Source of the DNA: Nocardia goodfellowii
Lineage (GTDB): Bacteria; Actinomycetota; Actinomycetes; Mycobacteriales; Mycobacteriaceae
Direction of reading: 5' to 3'
Length of the DNA: 64,000 bases
Assembly: GCF_017875645.1 (NCBI RefSeq)
Contig: NZ_JAGGMR010000001.1
Span: 2,914,001 to 2,978,000, forward strand
Positions 23,893-31,970 of this stretch are shown here, one piece after another (within the stretch, counting starts at the first letter, position 1; each line of letters starts with the position of its first letter). Both the position numbers and the translations under genes were made by a program. The notes beneath the pieces are model-generated. The model worked only from the letters and a program-made list of their open reading frames with translations. It searched no databases and had not been told where the DNA came from.

Positions 23893-23981
23893 GATCTGGC
23901 AGACGGCAATGAAGTTGACGTAGTTCCGCGCCGCGCCCAGTGCCGATCCGGCAGACGGCGCTGAGGTCGACGTAGCTCCGC
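23893..23981. repeat. imperfect direct repeat, two 37-base copies, period 52
   Basis: Copy one 23893-23929 and copy two 23945-23981 agree at 31 of 37 positions; both contain GGCAGACGGC and GACGTAG. The pair lies in the 234-base gap between the GNAT gene start and the DUF1444-like gene. On the minus strand the copies could encode similar short peptides (YVDLSAVC and YVNFIAVC). Confidence 0.6.
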
Positions 23982-24025
23982 TCGTCAGACGACAGTCGAT
24001 CGGATCGGATGCGGGGCACCGATTC

Positions 24026-25234
24026 TCAGGCGAGGGGCTGCAGGGTAACCGCGGATCGCGCCAGCTGAGTGAGGACTTCCGGGGCGGGCCAGGTACGGAT
24101 TTCGTAGCGCGGTGGGTCCATGCCGGGGATCGGAGTGAGCCCGGTGTGTTCGGCCGCGGCGTGGAAGGGGACGTCGAACAGTCGCTCGATGGCGCCGGAT
24201 TCGGTGTTCTGGCAGAAGGCGATGTAATCCGCGTGCGGGAGCAGGTAGTCGACGCCCTCGCCCCAGACCGTGATCGTGCAGGGACCGTCGGTGGTTTCCA
24301 TGAACGTCACCGCGGCCACATAGGCTGGTTCCAAGTCGTGGCCGGGTATTTCGTAATGCTCTTCGAAAGTTTCGTTGAGCCACTGGGTTTGGGTGCCGTA
24401 CTCGGCGGTGGCGAGCCCGGCGCGGGCGCGGTGCGCGGCGGGGAGCATATCGTGCGGCCCGGCCTGGTCGAAGGGCACGACGTTGTCGTCGCCGTCGAGC
24501 GTGTAGCCCTGCGGGGAGAGTGGGCGCGCGGCCGCGCGGTACTGCTCCTCGGCCATCTTGTACATCCGGCCGAGCAACTCGGGGACGTCGGGAACCACGA
24601 TCAGGGTGTCGGTGTCGGGCATGAAGGCGACCGGGCGGCGGTGGCCGTAGCGGGCGCGGAAGGAGGCGAGCCAGCCGGGGACCAGCGGCCAGGACGCGAA
24701 GTAGGCGCTGCCGTCGTCGACGTAGCGGACGATCGCGTTGCCGCCGCTGTCGTGCGGGTCGACCATCGTGGCCAGGTTCTCGTGGGCCGCGGCGAAGACC
24801 TCGTCCGCCGAAACACCCCAGGTGGCGAGGAAGGCGCGCGAGACGATGGCGCGCGATTCCGGCTTGTCCACCGCGACGAACTCATTGATGAACGGGAACG
24901 CCGGACGGGACAGTGGGCGGGCCTCCGCGAGATGCTCGATCCCATAGGTGACCGGCCGCAGGACCGGGCGCAACTGCGCGCGCACGGAGGGCCAGTCCTG
25001 CGGTGTCGCCGGATCGCGCAACGCCGACAAGAAGCGGGTGATGCGCGCGGTGCGTTCGACCGCGGGTAGTTCCCGCGTCTCGCGATAGATGTTGCCCAGA
25101 TAGATTTCCAGGTCGTCGACGTGCAGGGTGAATTCGTCCGCGTCGTAGCGCACCTCCGGGGTGCCGAGCGCCTTCAGTTGCGTCATGACCAGTGCCGCAA
25201 AGTGATTCGGAGACTCGTCCGCGAAATCCGCCAC
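24026..25234 (-). CDS. conserved hypothetical protein, DUF1444/YtpQ-like
   Basis: 402 residues, ATG 25234. Cytoplasmic, no membrane segments. Short motifs VRYDADEFTLHVDDLEIYLGNIYRE at the start and RPAFPFINEFVAVD in the middle are reminiscent of the YtpQ/DUF1444 group, whose function is unknown, but I am not certain of the assignment. Two apparent related halves: each has a strand-rich region around FVAVD and TITVWGEGVDYLLP. No enzyme motif seen. Single gene, upstream of which the LysR gene is transcribed in the same direction. Confidence 0.7.
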   Translation of the reverse strand: MADFADESPNHFAALVMTQLKALGTPEVRYDADEFTLHVDDLEIYLGNIYRETRELPAVERTARITRFLSALRDPATPQDWPSVRAQLRPVLRPVTYGIEHLAEARPLSRPAFPFINEFVAVDKPESRAIVSRAFLATWGVSADEVFAAAHENLATMVDPHDSGGNAIVRYVDDGSAYFASWPLVPGWLASFRARYGHRRPVAFMPDTDTLIVVPDVPELLGRMYKMAEEQYRAAARPLSPQGYTLDGDDNVVPFDQAGPHDMLPAAHRARAGLATAEYGTQTQWLNETFEEHYEIPGHDLEPAYVAAVTFMETTDGPCTITVWGEGVDYLLPHADYIAFCQNTESGAIERLFDVPFHAAAEHTGLTPIPGMDPPRYEIRTWPAPEVLTQLARSAVTLQPLA

Positions 25235-25276
25235 CCGGTCACCGTAGTCCGGACGGTGCCGGCGTGCACGGCCGAG

Positions 25277-26218
25277 TTACCGCGGCCCTGGGTTCTGTTC
25301 GAATTTTTCGGCGTAGCGAATGAGAAGGTCCCCGGGGTCGGCGGGTGGCGATCGGCGGCGCCACACGGCCCGGAATTTGCGGGTCAGCACGGCGTCGGCG
25401 AGCGGGATCTCGATCAGTTCGCCGGACGCCAGGGCGGCCCCGGCGACCAGCCGGCTCAGGACGGCGGGCGCGGCGCCGGTCCGCGCGGTGGTCAATATCG
25501 CTGCCGTGGAGCCCAATTCGGCTGCGGGAGAGCAGGGTTCGGCATCGGCGGCCAGGAGTTCCCAGATGGTATCGCGGGTGCCCGAGCCGGGCTCGCGCCA
25601 TAGCAGGGCGGTGGCGGCCAGTTCGCGCACCGTCAAGGGTTTGCGGCGCCGGGCCCAGGCGTGACCGCGCCCGACCACGACCACCAGGTCGTCCGCGCCC
25701 AGCACCCGGCTGGCCAGTTCGGCCGGCGGATGCGGGCCTTCGACGAATCCCACGTCGGCGTGCGCCTGCTGCACCCACGCCTCGACCTGACGCGAATTGC
25801 CCACCTCCAGTGCCACGGTCACCTCGGGCCGGGCGGCGCGCAGAGCCGCGAGCCAGTGCGGGATACGGTGGTCGGCAATGGTTTTTGACGCCGCGATGCG
25901 CAATTTGGGCAGGTCGACGGACCGCAGCGCCGCGACGGCGGAGGTGAACGCCCGCGCCGCGGCCAGCACCGGCCGGGCCTGGTCCACGACCACCCGTCCG
26001 GGGTCGGTCAGCGCGGAACCGGTGGGACCACGGTCCAGCAACCGCAGCCGCAATCGGCGCTCCAGCGCGGCGATGCGCATGCTCGCGGCCGGTTGCGTGA
26101 TGCCGTGCCGGCGGGCGGCGGCGCCGAGACTGCCCAGCTCGGCAACCGAGACGAGAAGATCGAGCACCTCCAGGTCGGGTGTTCCCGGTGGGAGGGTCAT
26201 GCGGGGATTATGCGGCAT
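25277..26218 (-). CDS. LysR family transcriptional regulator
   Basis: 313 residues from ATG 26218; ATG 26200 is an alternative. N-terminal winged HTH: SVAELGSLGAAARRHGITQPAASMRI and LERRLRLRLLDRGP, followed by the LysR effector domain with two alpha/beta lobes (LRIAASKTIADH, DVGFVEGP, DDLVVVVGRGH). The effector is unknown; the pattern resembles CysB/CbbR-like members that sit beside TDT or sulphur-related genes. It is divergent from fdxA with 112 bases between the genes, a common arrangement for a LysR target, but no T-N11-A box is obvious. Confidence 0.9.
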   Translation of the reverse strand: MPHNPRMTLPPGTPDLEVLDLLVSVAELGSLGAAARRHGITQPAASMRIAALERRLRLRLLDRGPTGSALTDPGRVVVDQARPVLAAARAFTSAVAALRSVDLPKLRIAASKTIADHRIPHWLAALRAARPEVTVALEVGNSRQVEAWVQQAHADVGFVEGPHPPAELASRVLGADDLVVVVGRGHAWARRRKPLTVRELAATALLWREPGSGTRDTIWELLAADAEPCSPAAELGSTAAILTTARTGAAPAVLSRLVAGAALASGELIEIPLADAVLTRKFRAVWRRRSPPADPGDLLIRYAEKFEQNPGPR

Positions 26219-26330
26219 CCACCCATAAGCCCGCCTGATGAGGTGGTCGGCAGTTGGCGTCTACCGGCCGGCGACACCGACGGCGATGGTTGAGCTCTGC
26301 CCTGCGGGTAGCGAATACCGAGGAGAGATC

Positions 26331-26672
26331 ATGACTTTCGTCATCGGAGCGGCTTGCGTCGACGTGCTGGACCGCGCCTGCATCGAGGAATGCCCGCTGG
26401 ACTGCATCTATGTCGGCGATCGCATGGCCTACATCAATCCGGCGGAATGCACGGACTGCTCGGCGTGCGAGCCCGCCTGCCCGGTCGAGGCCATCTACTA
26501 CGAGGACGATATGCCCGCCGGTGAAGAGGTATTCGTCGTCGAGAACGCACGCTTCTTCGAGGCGGTGTTGCCGGGCCGCACGTCGGCGCTCGGCGACCCC
26601 GGTGGGGCGACGAATCTCGGCGCGGTGGGTGTGGACACGGCCTACGTCGCGAGCTATCGGCCGGAGTGCTGA
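26331..26672 (+). CDS. fdxA: 7Fe ferredoxin FdxA
   Basis: 113 residues from ATG 26331 with AGGAGA upstream. Cysteines at 9, 17 and 50 fit the [3Fe-4S] site and 21, 40, 43, 46 the [4Fe-4S] site (CTDCSACEPACP); Cys25 is extra, as in mycobacterial FdxA. Carries electrons to P450s, hydrogenases or other redox enzymes in low-oxygen conditions in relatives. Expression in mycobacteria is DosR-dependent; no DosR box was sought in detail here. Its stop is directly next to that of the convergent GNAT gene. Confidence 0.95.
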   Translation: MTFVIGAACVDVLDRACIEECPLDCIYVGDRMAYINPAECTDCSACEPACPVEAIYYEDDMPAGEEVFVVENARFFEAVLPGRTSALGDPGGATNLGAVGVDTAYVASYRPEC

Positions 26673-27272
26673 CTACTTCGCGGCGCTCGCCCATTCCGTC
26701 CTGAGCATGGCGAAATCGAGTTCGGTGGTCCACTCGCCCTTGAAGAACTCGTTGTGCACCAGCCGCGCTTCCTGCCGCATGCCCAGTCGCCGCGCGACGG
26801 CGGCGGAGGCCGTATTGCGTTCGTCGAGCCGGGCGACGATGCGGTGCAGGCCCAGTTCCTCGAAACCGAGACGCAGCATGGCCTGCGCCGCCTCGGTGGC
26901 GTACCCGTGCCCGGCCGCCGCTGGATCGAAGACATAGCCGATCTCGCCTCCGGCATGGATTCGACTGTGCCAGAACAGGACCGCGTCCCCGATCAGGATG
27001 CCGGTCTCGGCCACCTCGACTCCGAGGGTAAGTGCCTGACCTTCGTCGGTGAGTCCGCTGTTCGCCCACTGCGTCGCGATCCGCTCCCGAATCAGTTCGC
27101 GCGTCATCGGCTCGAACGGTACGTAGCGGCACACGTCGGGGCGGCTGCGGTAGGCGAACAGCGCGTCGACGTCGTCCGTCGTGAAAGGGCGCAACAACAG
27201 GCGCTTGGTCCGGACCGGGTAGCTGGGCTGCAACGTGGAGAGCACGGCGTCCATCGTGCCAGTGCGAGTCAC
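26673..27272 (-). CDS. RimJ/RimL-like GNAT N-acetyltransferase
   Basis: 199 residues from ATG 27272 (ATG 27254 also possible). RimJ-type start TKRLLLRPFTTDDVDALF, then IGYVFDPAAAGHGYATEAAQAML, the acetyl-CoA binding motif, and NTASAAVARRLGMRQEAR typical of ribosomal-protein or small-molecule acetyltransferases. Single gene, convergent with fdxA. Target unknown. Confidence 0.9.
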   Translation of the reverse strand: MTRTGTMDAVLSTLQPSYPVRTKRLLLRPFTTDDVDALFAYRSRPDVCRYVPFEPMTRELIRERIATQWANSGLTDEGQALTLGVEVAETGILIGDAVLFWHSRIHAGGEIGYVFDPAAAGHGYATEAAQAMLRLGFEELGLHRIVARLDERNTASAAVARRLGMRQEARLVHNEFFKGEWTTELDFAMLRTEWASAAK

Positions 27273-27331
27273 ATCGCCGTCGCCGCCGACGATAATCGGA
27301 GAAGGGACCCACCTATTCCTGGAGCGATGTC

Positions 27332-28189
27332 ATGGTCGAGCTCGGTTTCGTCGGCGTCAGCCGTCCCGCGAACGATCATCGGTTCGTCAGTACGACCGAT
27401 GGTGACACCCCGAATATCGAGATGGCCGTGCGCATGGTCTCGATCGATACTCCCGAATCGCTGTTCGGTGGGAGCCCGCCGACCGCGCAGGCCACCCTCG
27501 ACCGGGCGAAAACCCGTCTGCTGGACGGCACCTTCGACGCACTGCCCGAAGCCCTGCGCGACTATCTGGTCGCCCGCATCACGCCGGACGCCGCGCAGCG
27601 GCACTTGGCGGCGGGAAAGGCCGCGGCCGCGGTGCACAAGCAGATGGTGGACACCCGGCTCACCCGCCCGGACGGCAGCCAGCGCAAGATGGCGGTGATC
27701 GCGACCGGCGAGCTGATCGAGAACAAGGGCCGGATGCTCGCCTACACCGCGCCTTGGTTCAGCGGATCGGCGAGTGATCCGCTGCCGCCGCGCGACGACC
27801 CGCGCCGCCGCACGTTCAACCTCGACCTCGTCGCCGCGGGCTGGGCCGCCACGTTCGTCATCTATCCGTCGATTCCGTCCGCCGCGGATCTCACCATGCT
27901 GCTGGAAGCGGCGAAGTCGGCCTGGGACAACAAAACCGGCGCATGGACGCACGGTGGTGCGGACCTGCTGCTCGCCTATGAATACCGGGCGCTGATCAAA
28001 CTCGGCACCGCGAACCTCGAAGATCCCGCCGCGACCATGGACGAGGCGTTCCAGCGGGTCTGCGTGGATCTGCGCGATCTCACCGAGGTGGGCCGGCACG
28101 GCTACCACGAGGTGCCGCCACCGGACCGATTGTGGTTCTGGGCCAAGGACATCGAACAGGCGCGGCGGGATCTGCCGATCAGCCACTGA
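27332..28189 (+). CDS. staphylococcal nuclease (SNase)-like protein
   Basis: 285 residues from ATG 27332. The stretch AVRMVSIDTPES matches the SNase beta-strand that carries an acidic metal ligand; LDRAKTRLLDG follows; GRMLAYTAPW and FNLDLVAAGWAATFVIYP match the later core strands. The middle is extended, with insertions, so it is a divergent member and catalytic arginines are not clearly placed. No signal peptide: probably cytoplasmic. Function as a nuclease is therefore not assured. Confidence 0.6.
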   Translation: MVELGFVGVSRPANDHRFVSTTDGDTPNIEMAVRMVSIDTPESLFGGSPPTAQATLDRAKTRLLDGTFDALPEALRDYLVARITPDAAQRHLAAGKAAAAVHKQMVDTRLTRPDGSQRKMAVIATGELIENKGRMLAYTAPWFSGSASDPLPPRDDPRRRTFNLDLVAAGWAATFVIYPSIPSAADLTMLLEAAKSAWDNKTGAWTHGGADLLLAYEYRALIKLGTANLEDPAATMDEAFQRVCVDLRDLTEVGRHGYHEVPPPDRLWFWAKDIEQARRDLPISH

Positions 28190-28234
28190 GCCCCGTCCGG
28201 CGAGCGCATCGGCAGGACCGCGGGCTGGAGACGG

Positions 28235-28273
28235 CTCAGGGCCCGGCCCGCCGACGGCGAACCAGGCCCTGAG
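28235..28273. terminator. hairpin between convergent genes
   Basis: CTCAGGGCC (28235-28243) pairs perfectly with GGCCCTGAG (28265-28273) around a 21-base GC-rich loop. It sits between the SNase-like gene stop (28189) and the stop of the converging secreted-protein gene (28284), and could serve both directions. Confidence 0.6.
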
Positions 28274-28283
28274 TCGCAGTTAC

Positions 28284-28994
28284 TTACTGGTTCTCGGGGG
28301 CGTTGATGCGGTTGTAGAAACCGATGCCGACCACGATGGCGGCGGGCACACCGGTGATGACCAGACCGGCGGCCGTGCCCAGCGGGATGCCGACCGCGGC
28401 ACCGGCGAGGCAACCGGCGATGCCGGTCGCGCCGCCCAGATCCAGCACGGGCAGACCCAGGATGAGGCCGCCCGCGCCGCCGATGGCGCAGCCCGCGCCG
28501 CCGCCGACGATGGTGCCGACGAGGGTGCCGATGGCGGTGATGATGCCGAACTGGGTGGCCGCCGCGGACACGGCGTCATCGAAGGCGTCCTGCTTGACCA
28601 CGTCGTGGCGCAGGCTGGACGGGTGCGCCGCGGACACGTCCTTGACCGGGGTCAGGACGGCACGCAGGCCGTCGACACCGGCGTCGATCGGGTATTCGAG
28701 ATCGTTCAGGGTGTAGGAGAGCGGCAGGCCGACGACGACGTTGCCCTGCTCGTCCCGGACCTGGAACTGGCCGTTGTCGGTGGTGAGCGAGCCCTTGTCG
28801 GTCTCGACGACGACGGAGTCGCCCTCGATGGAGGTCTTCCAGCCGATACCGGGCAGCACCTGCTGGACGCCCTGGTCCACGCCGTCGAGGAACGACGGGA
28901 TGACCGGAGCGGGCGCGGCGTGCGAAGTGCCGGTGGCGATGCCGAGAGCCGCGATAACCAGAGCCGAGGTTGCGGCGATCTTGCTGAGCTTCAT
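28284..28994 (-). CDS. secreted glycine-zipper protein (paralogue of 2731-3381)
   Basis: 236 residues. Sec signal peptide MKLSKIAATSALVIAALGIA with cleavage near TSHA (26). Mature part: a beta-rich region with SVVVETDKGSLTTDNGQFQVRD and NDLEYPIDA, then a long glycine-zipper region (GTLVGTIVGGGAGCAIGGAGG, with repeats of GxxxG) that includes two short hydrophobic stretches and two cysteines. Shares its plan and the YPI(D/E)A motif with the protein at 2731-3381. The glycine-zipper type suggests membrane association or oligomerisation in the envelope; function unknown. Confidence 0.8.
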   Translation of the reverse strand: MKLSKIAATSALVIAALGIATGTSHAAPAPVIPSFLDGVDQGVQQVLPGIGWKTSIEGDSVVVETDKGSLTTDNGQFQVRDEQGNVVVGLPLSYTLNDLEYPIDAGVDGLRAVLTPVKDVSAAHPSSLRHDVVKQDAFDDAVSAAATQFGIITAIGTLVGTIVGGGAGCAIGGAGGLILGLPVLDLGGATGIAGCLAGAAVGIPLGTAAGLVITGVPAAIVVGIGFYNRINAPENQ

Positions 28995-29227
28995 TACTTT
29001 GCTTTCCCTCAGTGGCGCGGTCCCTCATCGAGCCCGCAGGTCCTCGACCGAGCACCCATGGTCAAGTGTCCAAGAGAATGTTGCTGAAAAGTAACTTAAA
29101 GTTTCATAAGCGCCCGAATCGGACTGTGATGTAGATCAAACGCGCTAGCCCCGGCCGCTCAGGGGCCAGTTTTGCACTGTGGAAGAGCTTTGTGACTCGC
29201 GCCACTAACCGGGGGGGGGAGGGTCAC

Positions 29228-29659
29228 TCAGCCGCGAGCGTCGGGCAGATCCGGCGGGTCGGCCGGGAGGCCCTCCTGGACGCGCAAGAACTTGAGGTAG
29301 TCGATCAGCGAGGCCAGTGACTGCTGGGACAGATCGATGGCCCGGAAGGCGATGGCCTCGAGCCCGGGGGCGGTACTCAGCCGCAGGTATTCGATCTCCT
29401 GACGGCCGCGCTGCCAGGCGTCGTCGTCGGTGAAGAAGCGGATGTCGACACCGAAGGCGGCGGCCAGCCCGGCGGCGTGCTTGAGCGAGGGATTCTGCTT
29501 CAGCCCCGAACGCAGTTGCGCCACGTAGACAGCCGAAATCGGATGACCCTGCTCGGTGGCGCGGCGCGCGATCTCGTCGGCGGTGTACCGCCGGCCGTCC
29601 GGATTGGGCATCGTGCGGAACAGGTATTCGAGACGGTCCGAGAAGGCCGCTCCCGCCAT
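29228..29659 (-). CDS. EspR-like XRE-family DNA-binding protein
   Basis: 143 residues from ATG 29659 with GAGGAG upstream. The N-terminal HTH (FSDRLEYLF, YTADEIARRA, YVAQLRSGLKQNPSLKH, FGVDIRFFTDDDAW) closely matches the layout of mycobacterial EspR, including the YLxQLRSG-type recognition helix, and a C-terminal helical dimerisation part follows. EspR is a nucleoid-like regulator of ESX-1 and other cell-wall genes. Here it lies next to an ImmA/IrrE peptidase and its membrane partner, 99 bases away and on the same strand, so it may be that peptidase's substrate or simply a neighbour. Confidence 0.85.
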   Translation of the reverse strand: MAGAAFSDRLEYLFRTMPNPDGRRYTADEIARRATEQGHPISAVYVAQLRSGLKQNPSLKHAAGLAAAFGVDIRFFTDDDAWQRGRQEIEYLRLSTAPGLEAIAFRAIDLSQQSLASLIDYLKFLRVQEGLPADPPDLPDARG

Positions 29660-29693
29660 GCCGCGCTCCTCACTGACTAGGGCTCTGCGTTGA

Positions 29694-29742
29694 GACAGCA
29701 GTCATGCTACAGCATATGCCGATTACGGCTCGGGCTGCTGTC
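29694..29742 (-). promoter_or_regulatory. nested inverted repeats upstream of the EspR-like gene
   Basis: Outer arms GACAGCAG (29694-29701) and CTGCTGTC (29735-29742) enclose an inner dyad ATGCT-AC-AGCAT (29704-29715). The region is 35-83 bases upstream of the EspR-like ATG, where a promoter or an autoregulatory site would be expected. Confidence 0.45.
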
Positions 29743-29758
29743 CGGTGCCCGGCAACGC

Positions 29759-30787
29759 TTATGCTGCAGAACTTTTCGACGGCTCCGGCAGGACACGGCC
29801 GCGGAACAGCCTGGCGGCCGCGAGTTCGTAGGCGGCGCAGTGCGTACTGCCGCCCGCGGCGGCGCGGATCGTGTGGTCGTCCAGTCGATGGGCTGTGGTC
29901 AGCGCCGGTTCGTCGCGTTGCAGCAGTCGCAGGGCGTCGCTGATCTCGATCAGCATGTCGGTCACCCGGGTTTCGCCGCGCCTGCTCGCCTGCGCGCGGA
30001 ACCGGACCTGCGGATAGCGCCGCGTCAGCCACTCGTGCAGCGGCGCCAGCTCTTCGATGTAGGACCGGGCCAGGCGGGTGCTCCGGAACGCGCCGAGGAC
30101 GGCCGGGCCCACGCTCCCGGCCACCAGCAGCAGACTCGCGACGATCTGGATGGTGGCGGTGAGCAGTTGGGCCCACTGCGGCGGCATCGCGGGCCACAGC
30201 AGGACCACCAGGATCACCCAGGCCTCATAGACGGCGTACACGGCCACTACGCCGACCAGGACGTTGAGCAGGGCGCGCCGCCAGTGCCGTTCGCGCGCGC
30301 CGGCGCGGGCGGCGACGACGCCCAGTGTGCACATCGCGTGCATGGTCACCATCGCCTGCAAGACCCAATAGAGCTGCATGCGCGGATGGCCGTCGAATTC
30401 GCGCCCGAAGCCCGCACCGTGTGGTTGCTGTGGAGAAGTCAGGAACAGGCAGACCAGCGCCAGCGCGACCATGCCGTAGACCGCCCGCGTCACCAGTAGC
30501 CGGCGCCGGTTCGGCGGCGTGGCCGACAGGGCATGGCCCCAATAGAAAGTGGTCAGCGCGATGGCGGACAGACCGCACAGGTGGCTGAACAGGTACGCGG
30601 CGTTGACCCGGAGCGCGTCGAACAGCGCCTCGACAGTGGGGGTGAGCGTGAGGAAACTGAGCGAGAGCAGCACCAGGATGACGATGGGAGCGCGCTGTCC
30701 GCGCGCGCCTTGCGGTGTGAGTTGCCAGAGCATGACGCAGGCCCCGAGCAGGATCAGCACGGCGACCACCGTGATGAACTGTGTCAC
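29759..30787 (-). CDS. multi-pass membrane protein of the MAB_1171c-like (DUF6545) family
   Basis: 342 residues from GTG 30787, two bases after the stop of the ImmA/IrrE gene. About seven hydrophobic segments occupy residues 1-240, and the C-terminal 100 residues are soluble and helical (ELAPLHEWLTRRYPQVRFR, SDALRLLQRD). This plan, next to an ImmA/IrrE peptidase, is typical of MAB_1171c-family proteins in actinobacteria, annotated as putative transporters although evidence is thin. A role as membrane sensor that controls the peptidase is an equally good guess. Confidence 0.75.
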   Translation of the reverse strand: MTQFITVVAVLILLGACVMLWQLTPQGARGQRAPIVILVLLSLSFLTLTPTVEALFDALRVNAAYLFSHLCGLSAIALTTFYWGHALSATPPNRRRLLVTRAVYGMVALALVCLFLTSPQQPHGAGFGREFDGHPRMQLYWVLQAMVTMHAMCTLGVVAARAGARERHWRRALLNVLVGVVAVYAVYEAWVILVVLLWPAMPPQWAQLLTATIQIVASLLLVAGSVGPAVLGAFRSTRLARSYIEELAPLHEWLTRRYPQVRFRAQASRRGETRVTDMLIEISDALRLLQRDEPALTTAHRLDDHTIRAAAGGSTHCAAYELAAARLFRGRVLPEPSKSSAA

Positions 30788-30789
30788 CG

Positions 30790-31299
30790 CTACTCGATCC
30801 GGCTGCGGGGAAAGCCCAGCGCGCCGCGGATCTGCGCGGATTCGCCGGTGTCGGCATCGCTCCACAGGATGGTGCGCAGGGTCTGCCGGGCGAAGGCCTC
30901 GGCTTCGCGCTCGCAGCGCGAGTCGTACGCCGATCGGTACCGAACCCGCGCGAAGTTCCCGATGGCGGCGGGACTGACGATGGAACACAGGGCCTGACCC
31001 GCGTCGATCCGGAGTTCGACGCTGGTGTGGCCGTGCAGGATATGGCCGGCCTCGTGCAGCACGGTATTGATGCGGGCGATCTCCGGGAGATCGGCGTCGT
31101 ATTCGATGAGATCACCGGAACCGGTGCGCAGCCAGCGCCCGGCGACGGCGGGCGGCAGGGCGGTGCTGGCCGCGATGTGCACCGGAATCCCGCTGGCGGC
31201 GGCCAGGATTCGGCCGAACTCGGGCAGGCTGAACGGCTGCAACTGGGCGGCCTTGCGCTGGACCGCGGTCAGAGTTCGGCGTCGGTTGCGATGGCTCAT
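30790..31299 (-). CDS. ImmA/IrrE family metallo-endopeptidase
   Basis: 169 residues from ATG 31299. Zinc site HEAGH (82-86) in INTVLHEAGHILHGH with a downstream glutamate region CEREAEAFARQTL, characteristic of M78 peptidases. Members cleave a partner XRE-family repressor (ImmR, DdrO) in response to stress signals. Gene order peptidase, membrane protein, EspR-like XRE protein on the minus strand (31299 down to 29228) suggests a proteolytic signal-relay module. The substrate is not proved by sequence. Confidence 0.9.
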   Translation of the reverse strand: MSHRNRRRTLTAVQRKAAQLQPFSLPEFGRILAAASGIPVHIAASTALPPAVAGRWLRTGSGDLIEYDADLPEIARINTVLHEAGHILHGHTSVELRIDAGQALCSIVSPAAIGNFARVRYRSAYDSRCEREAEAFARQTLRTILWSDADTGESAQIRGALGFPRSRIE

Positions 31300-31476
31300 C
31301 TTCACTCGGCTGGGTCCTCGGGCACATCCCCCTCGCACGATAGTGCCACAGGCTACCGGCGGATCGGGCATGCGACCGCACCCGCAGTTCCTGGGTCTTG
31401 TTCGCAATCGCACAGCGCGACAGGTGAATTGGAGATGATCTTGCCGCCCGAGCCACGGTTGCGGGAGGATGGCGAA

Positions 31477-31908
31477 ATGGGCAGACGTGCGCGCGAGCAG
31501 GATGCGCCCAGCGGCGAGCCCGAGGTGGCGGGGATGGCCGGGGTGGTGCTGGCCCTGCATTCGGATCTGGCGGAGTGGATGGGCACCGATGCACCGCCGA
31601 AAGTCTTCGATCGGTTCGCCGAGGCGTTGCACGAACGGTTCAGCGCGGTCACGGTCGTCGCGCAGGTCGTCGACCGCGATACCTTGCTGACCGGAGTGTG
31701 GTCGGTGCGAAACGCACAGCCGGGGTTGCGGATCGAGATTTCCGAGGTGGAGGAGATCGTCGCGGCCGGCACCGTGGCCGTGGTGCGCTTCGTCGCGGAG
31801 TACGCACACCGGGAGATGCGCGCCCGGCGCATGGTCACCGCGGTCCTGCTCGCCACCGACCACGGTTACCGTTGGCGATCCATGCACGAAACAGCGCCGC
31901 AGGCGTGA
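31477..31908 (+). CDS. NTF2-like small protein
   Basis: 143 residues from ATG 31477, with GGGAGGA eight bases upstream (ATG 31435 is an alternative). Pattern of one long helix pair then strands (FAEALHERFSAVTVVAQVVDRDTLLTGVW and TVAVVRFVAEYAHREMRARR) fits the NTF2/SnoaL-like cone fold. No catalytic set is evident. Divergent from the ImmA gene, separated by 177 bases. Function unknown. Confidence 0.6.
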   Translation: MGRRAREQDAPSGEPEVAGMAGVVLALHSDLAEWMGTDAPPKVFDRFAEALHERFSAVTVVAQVVDRDTLLTGVWSVRNAQPGLRIEISEVEEIVAAGTVAVVRFVAEYAHREMRARRMVTAVLLATDHGYRWRSMHETAPQA

Positions 31909-31970
31909 CACGCGCAACGCCTCGCCCAGTCCATTCGTCGCCGGGCGGGGTCAGGCGCTAACTTGTTCGG

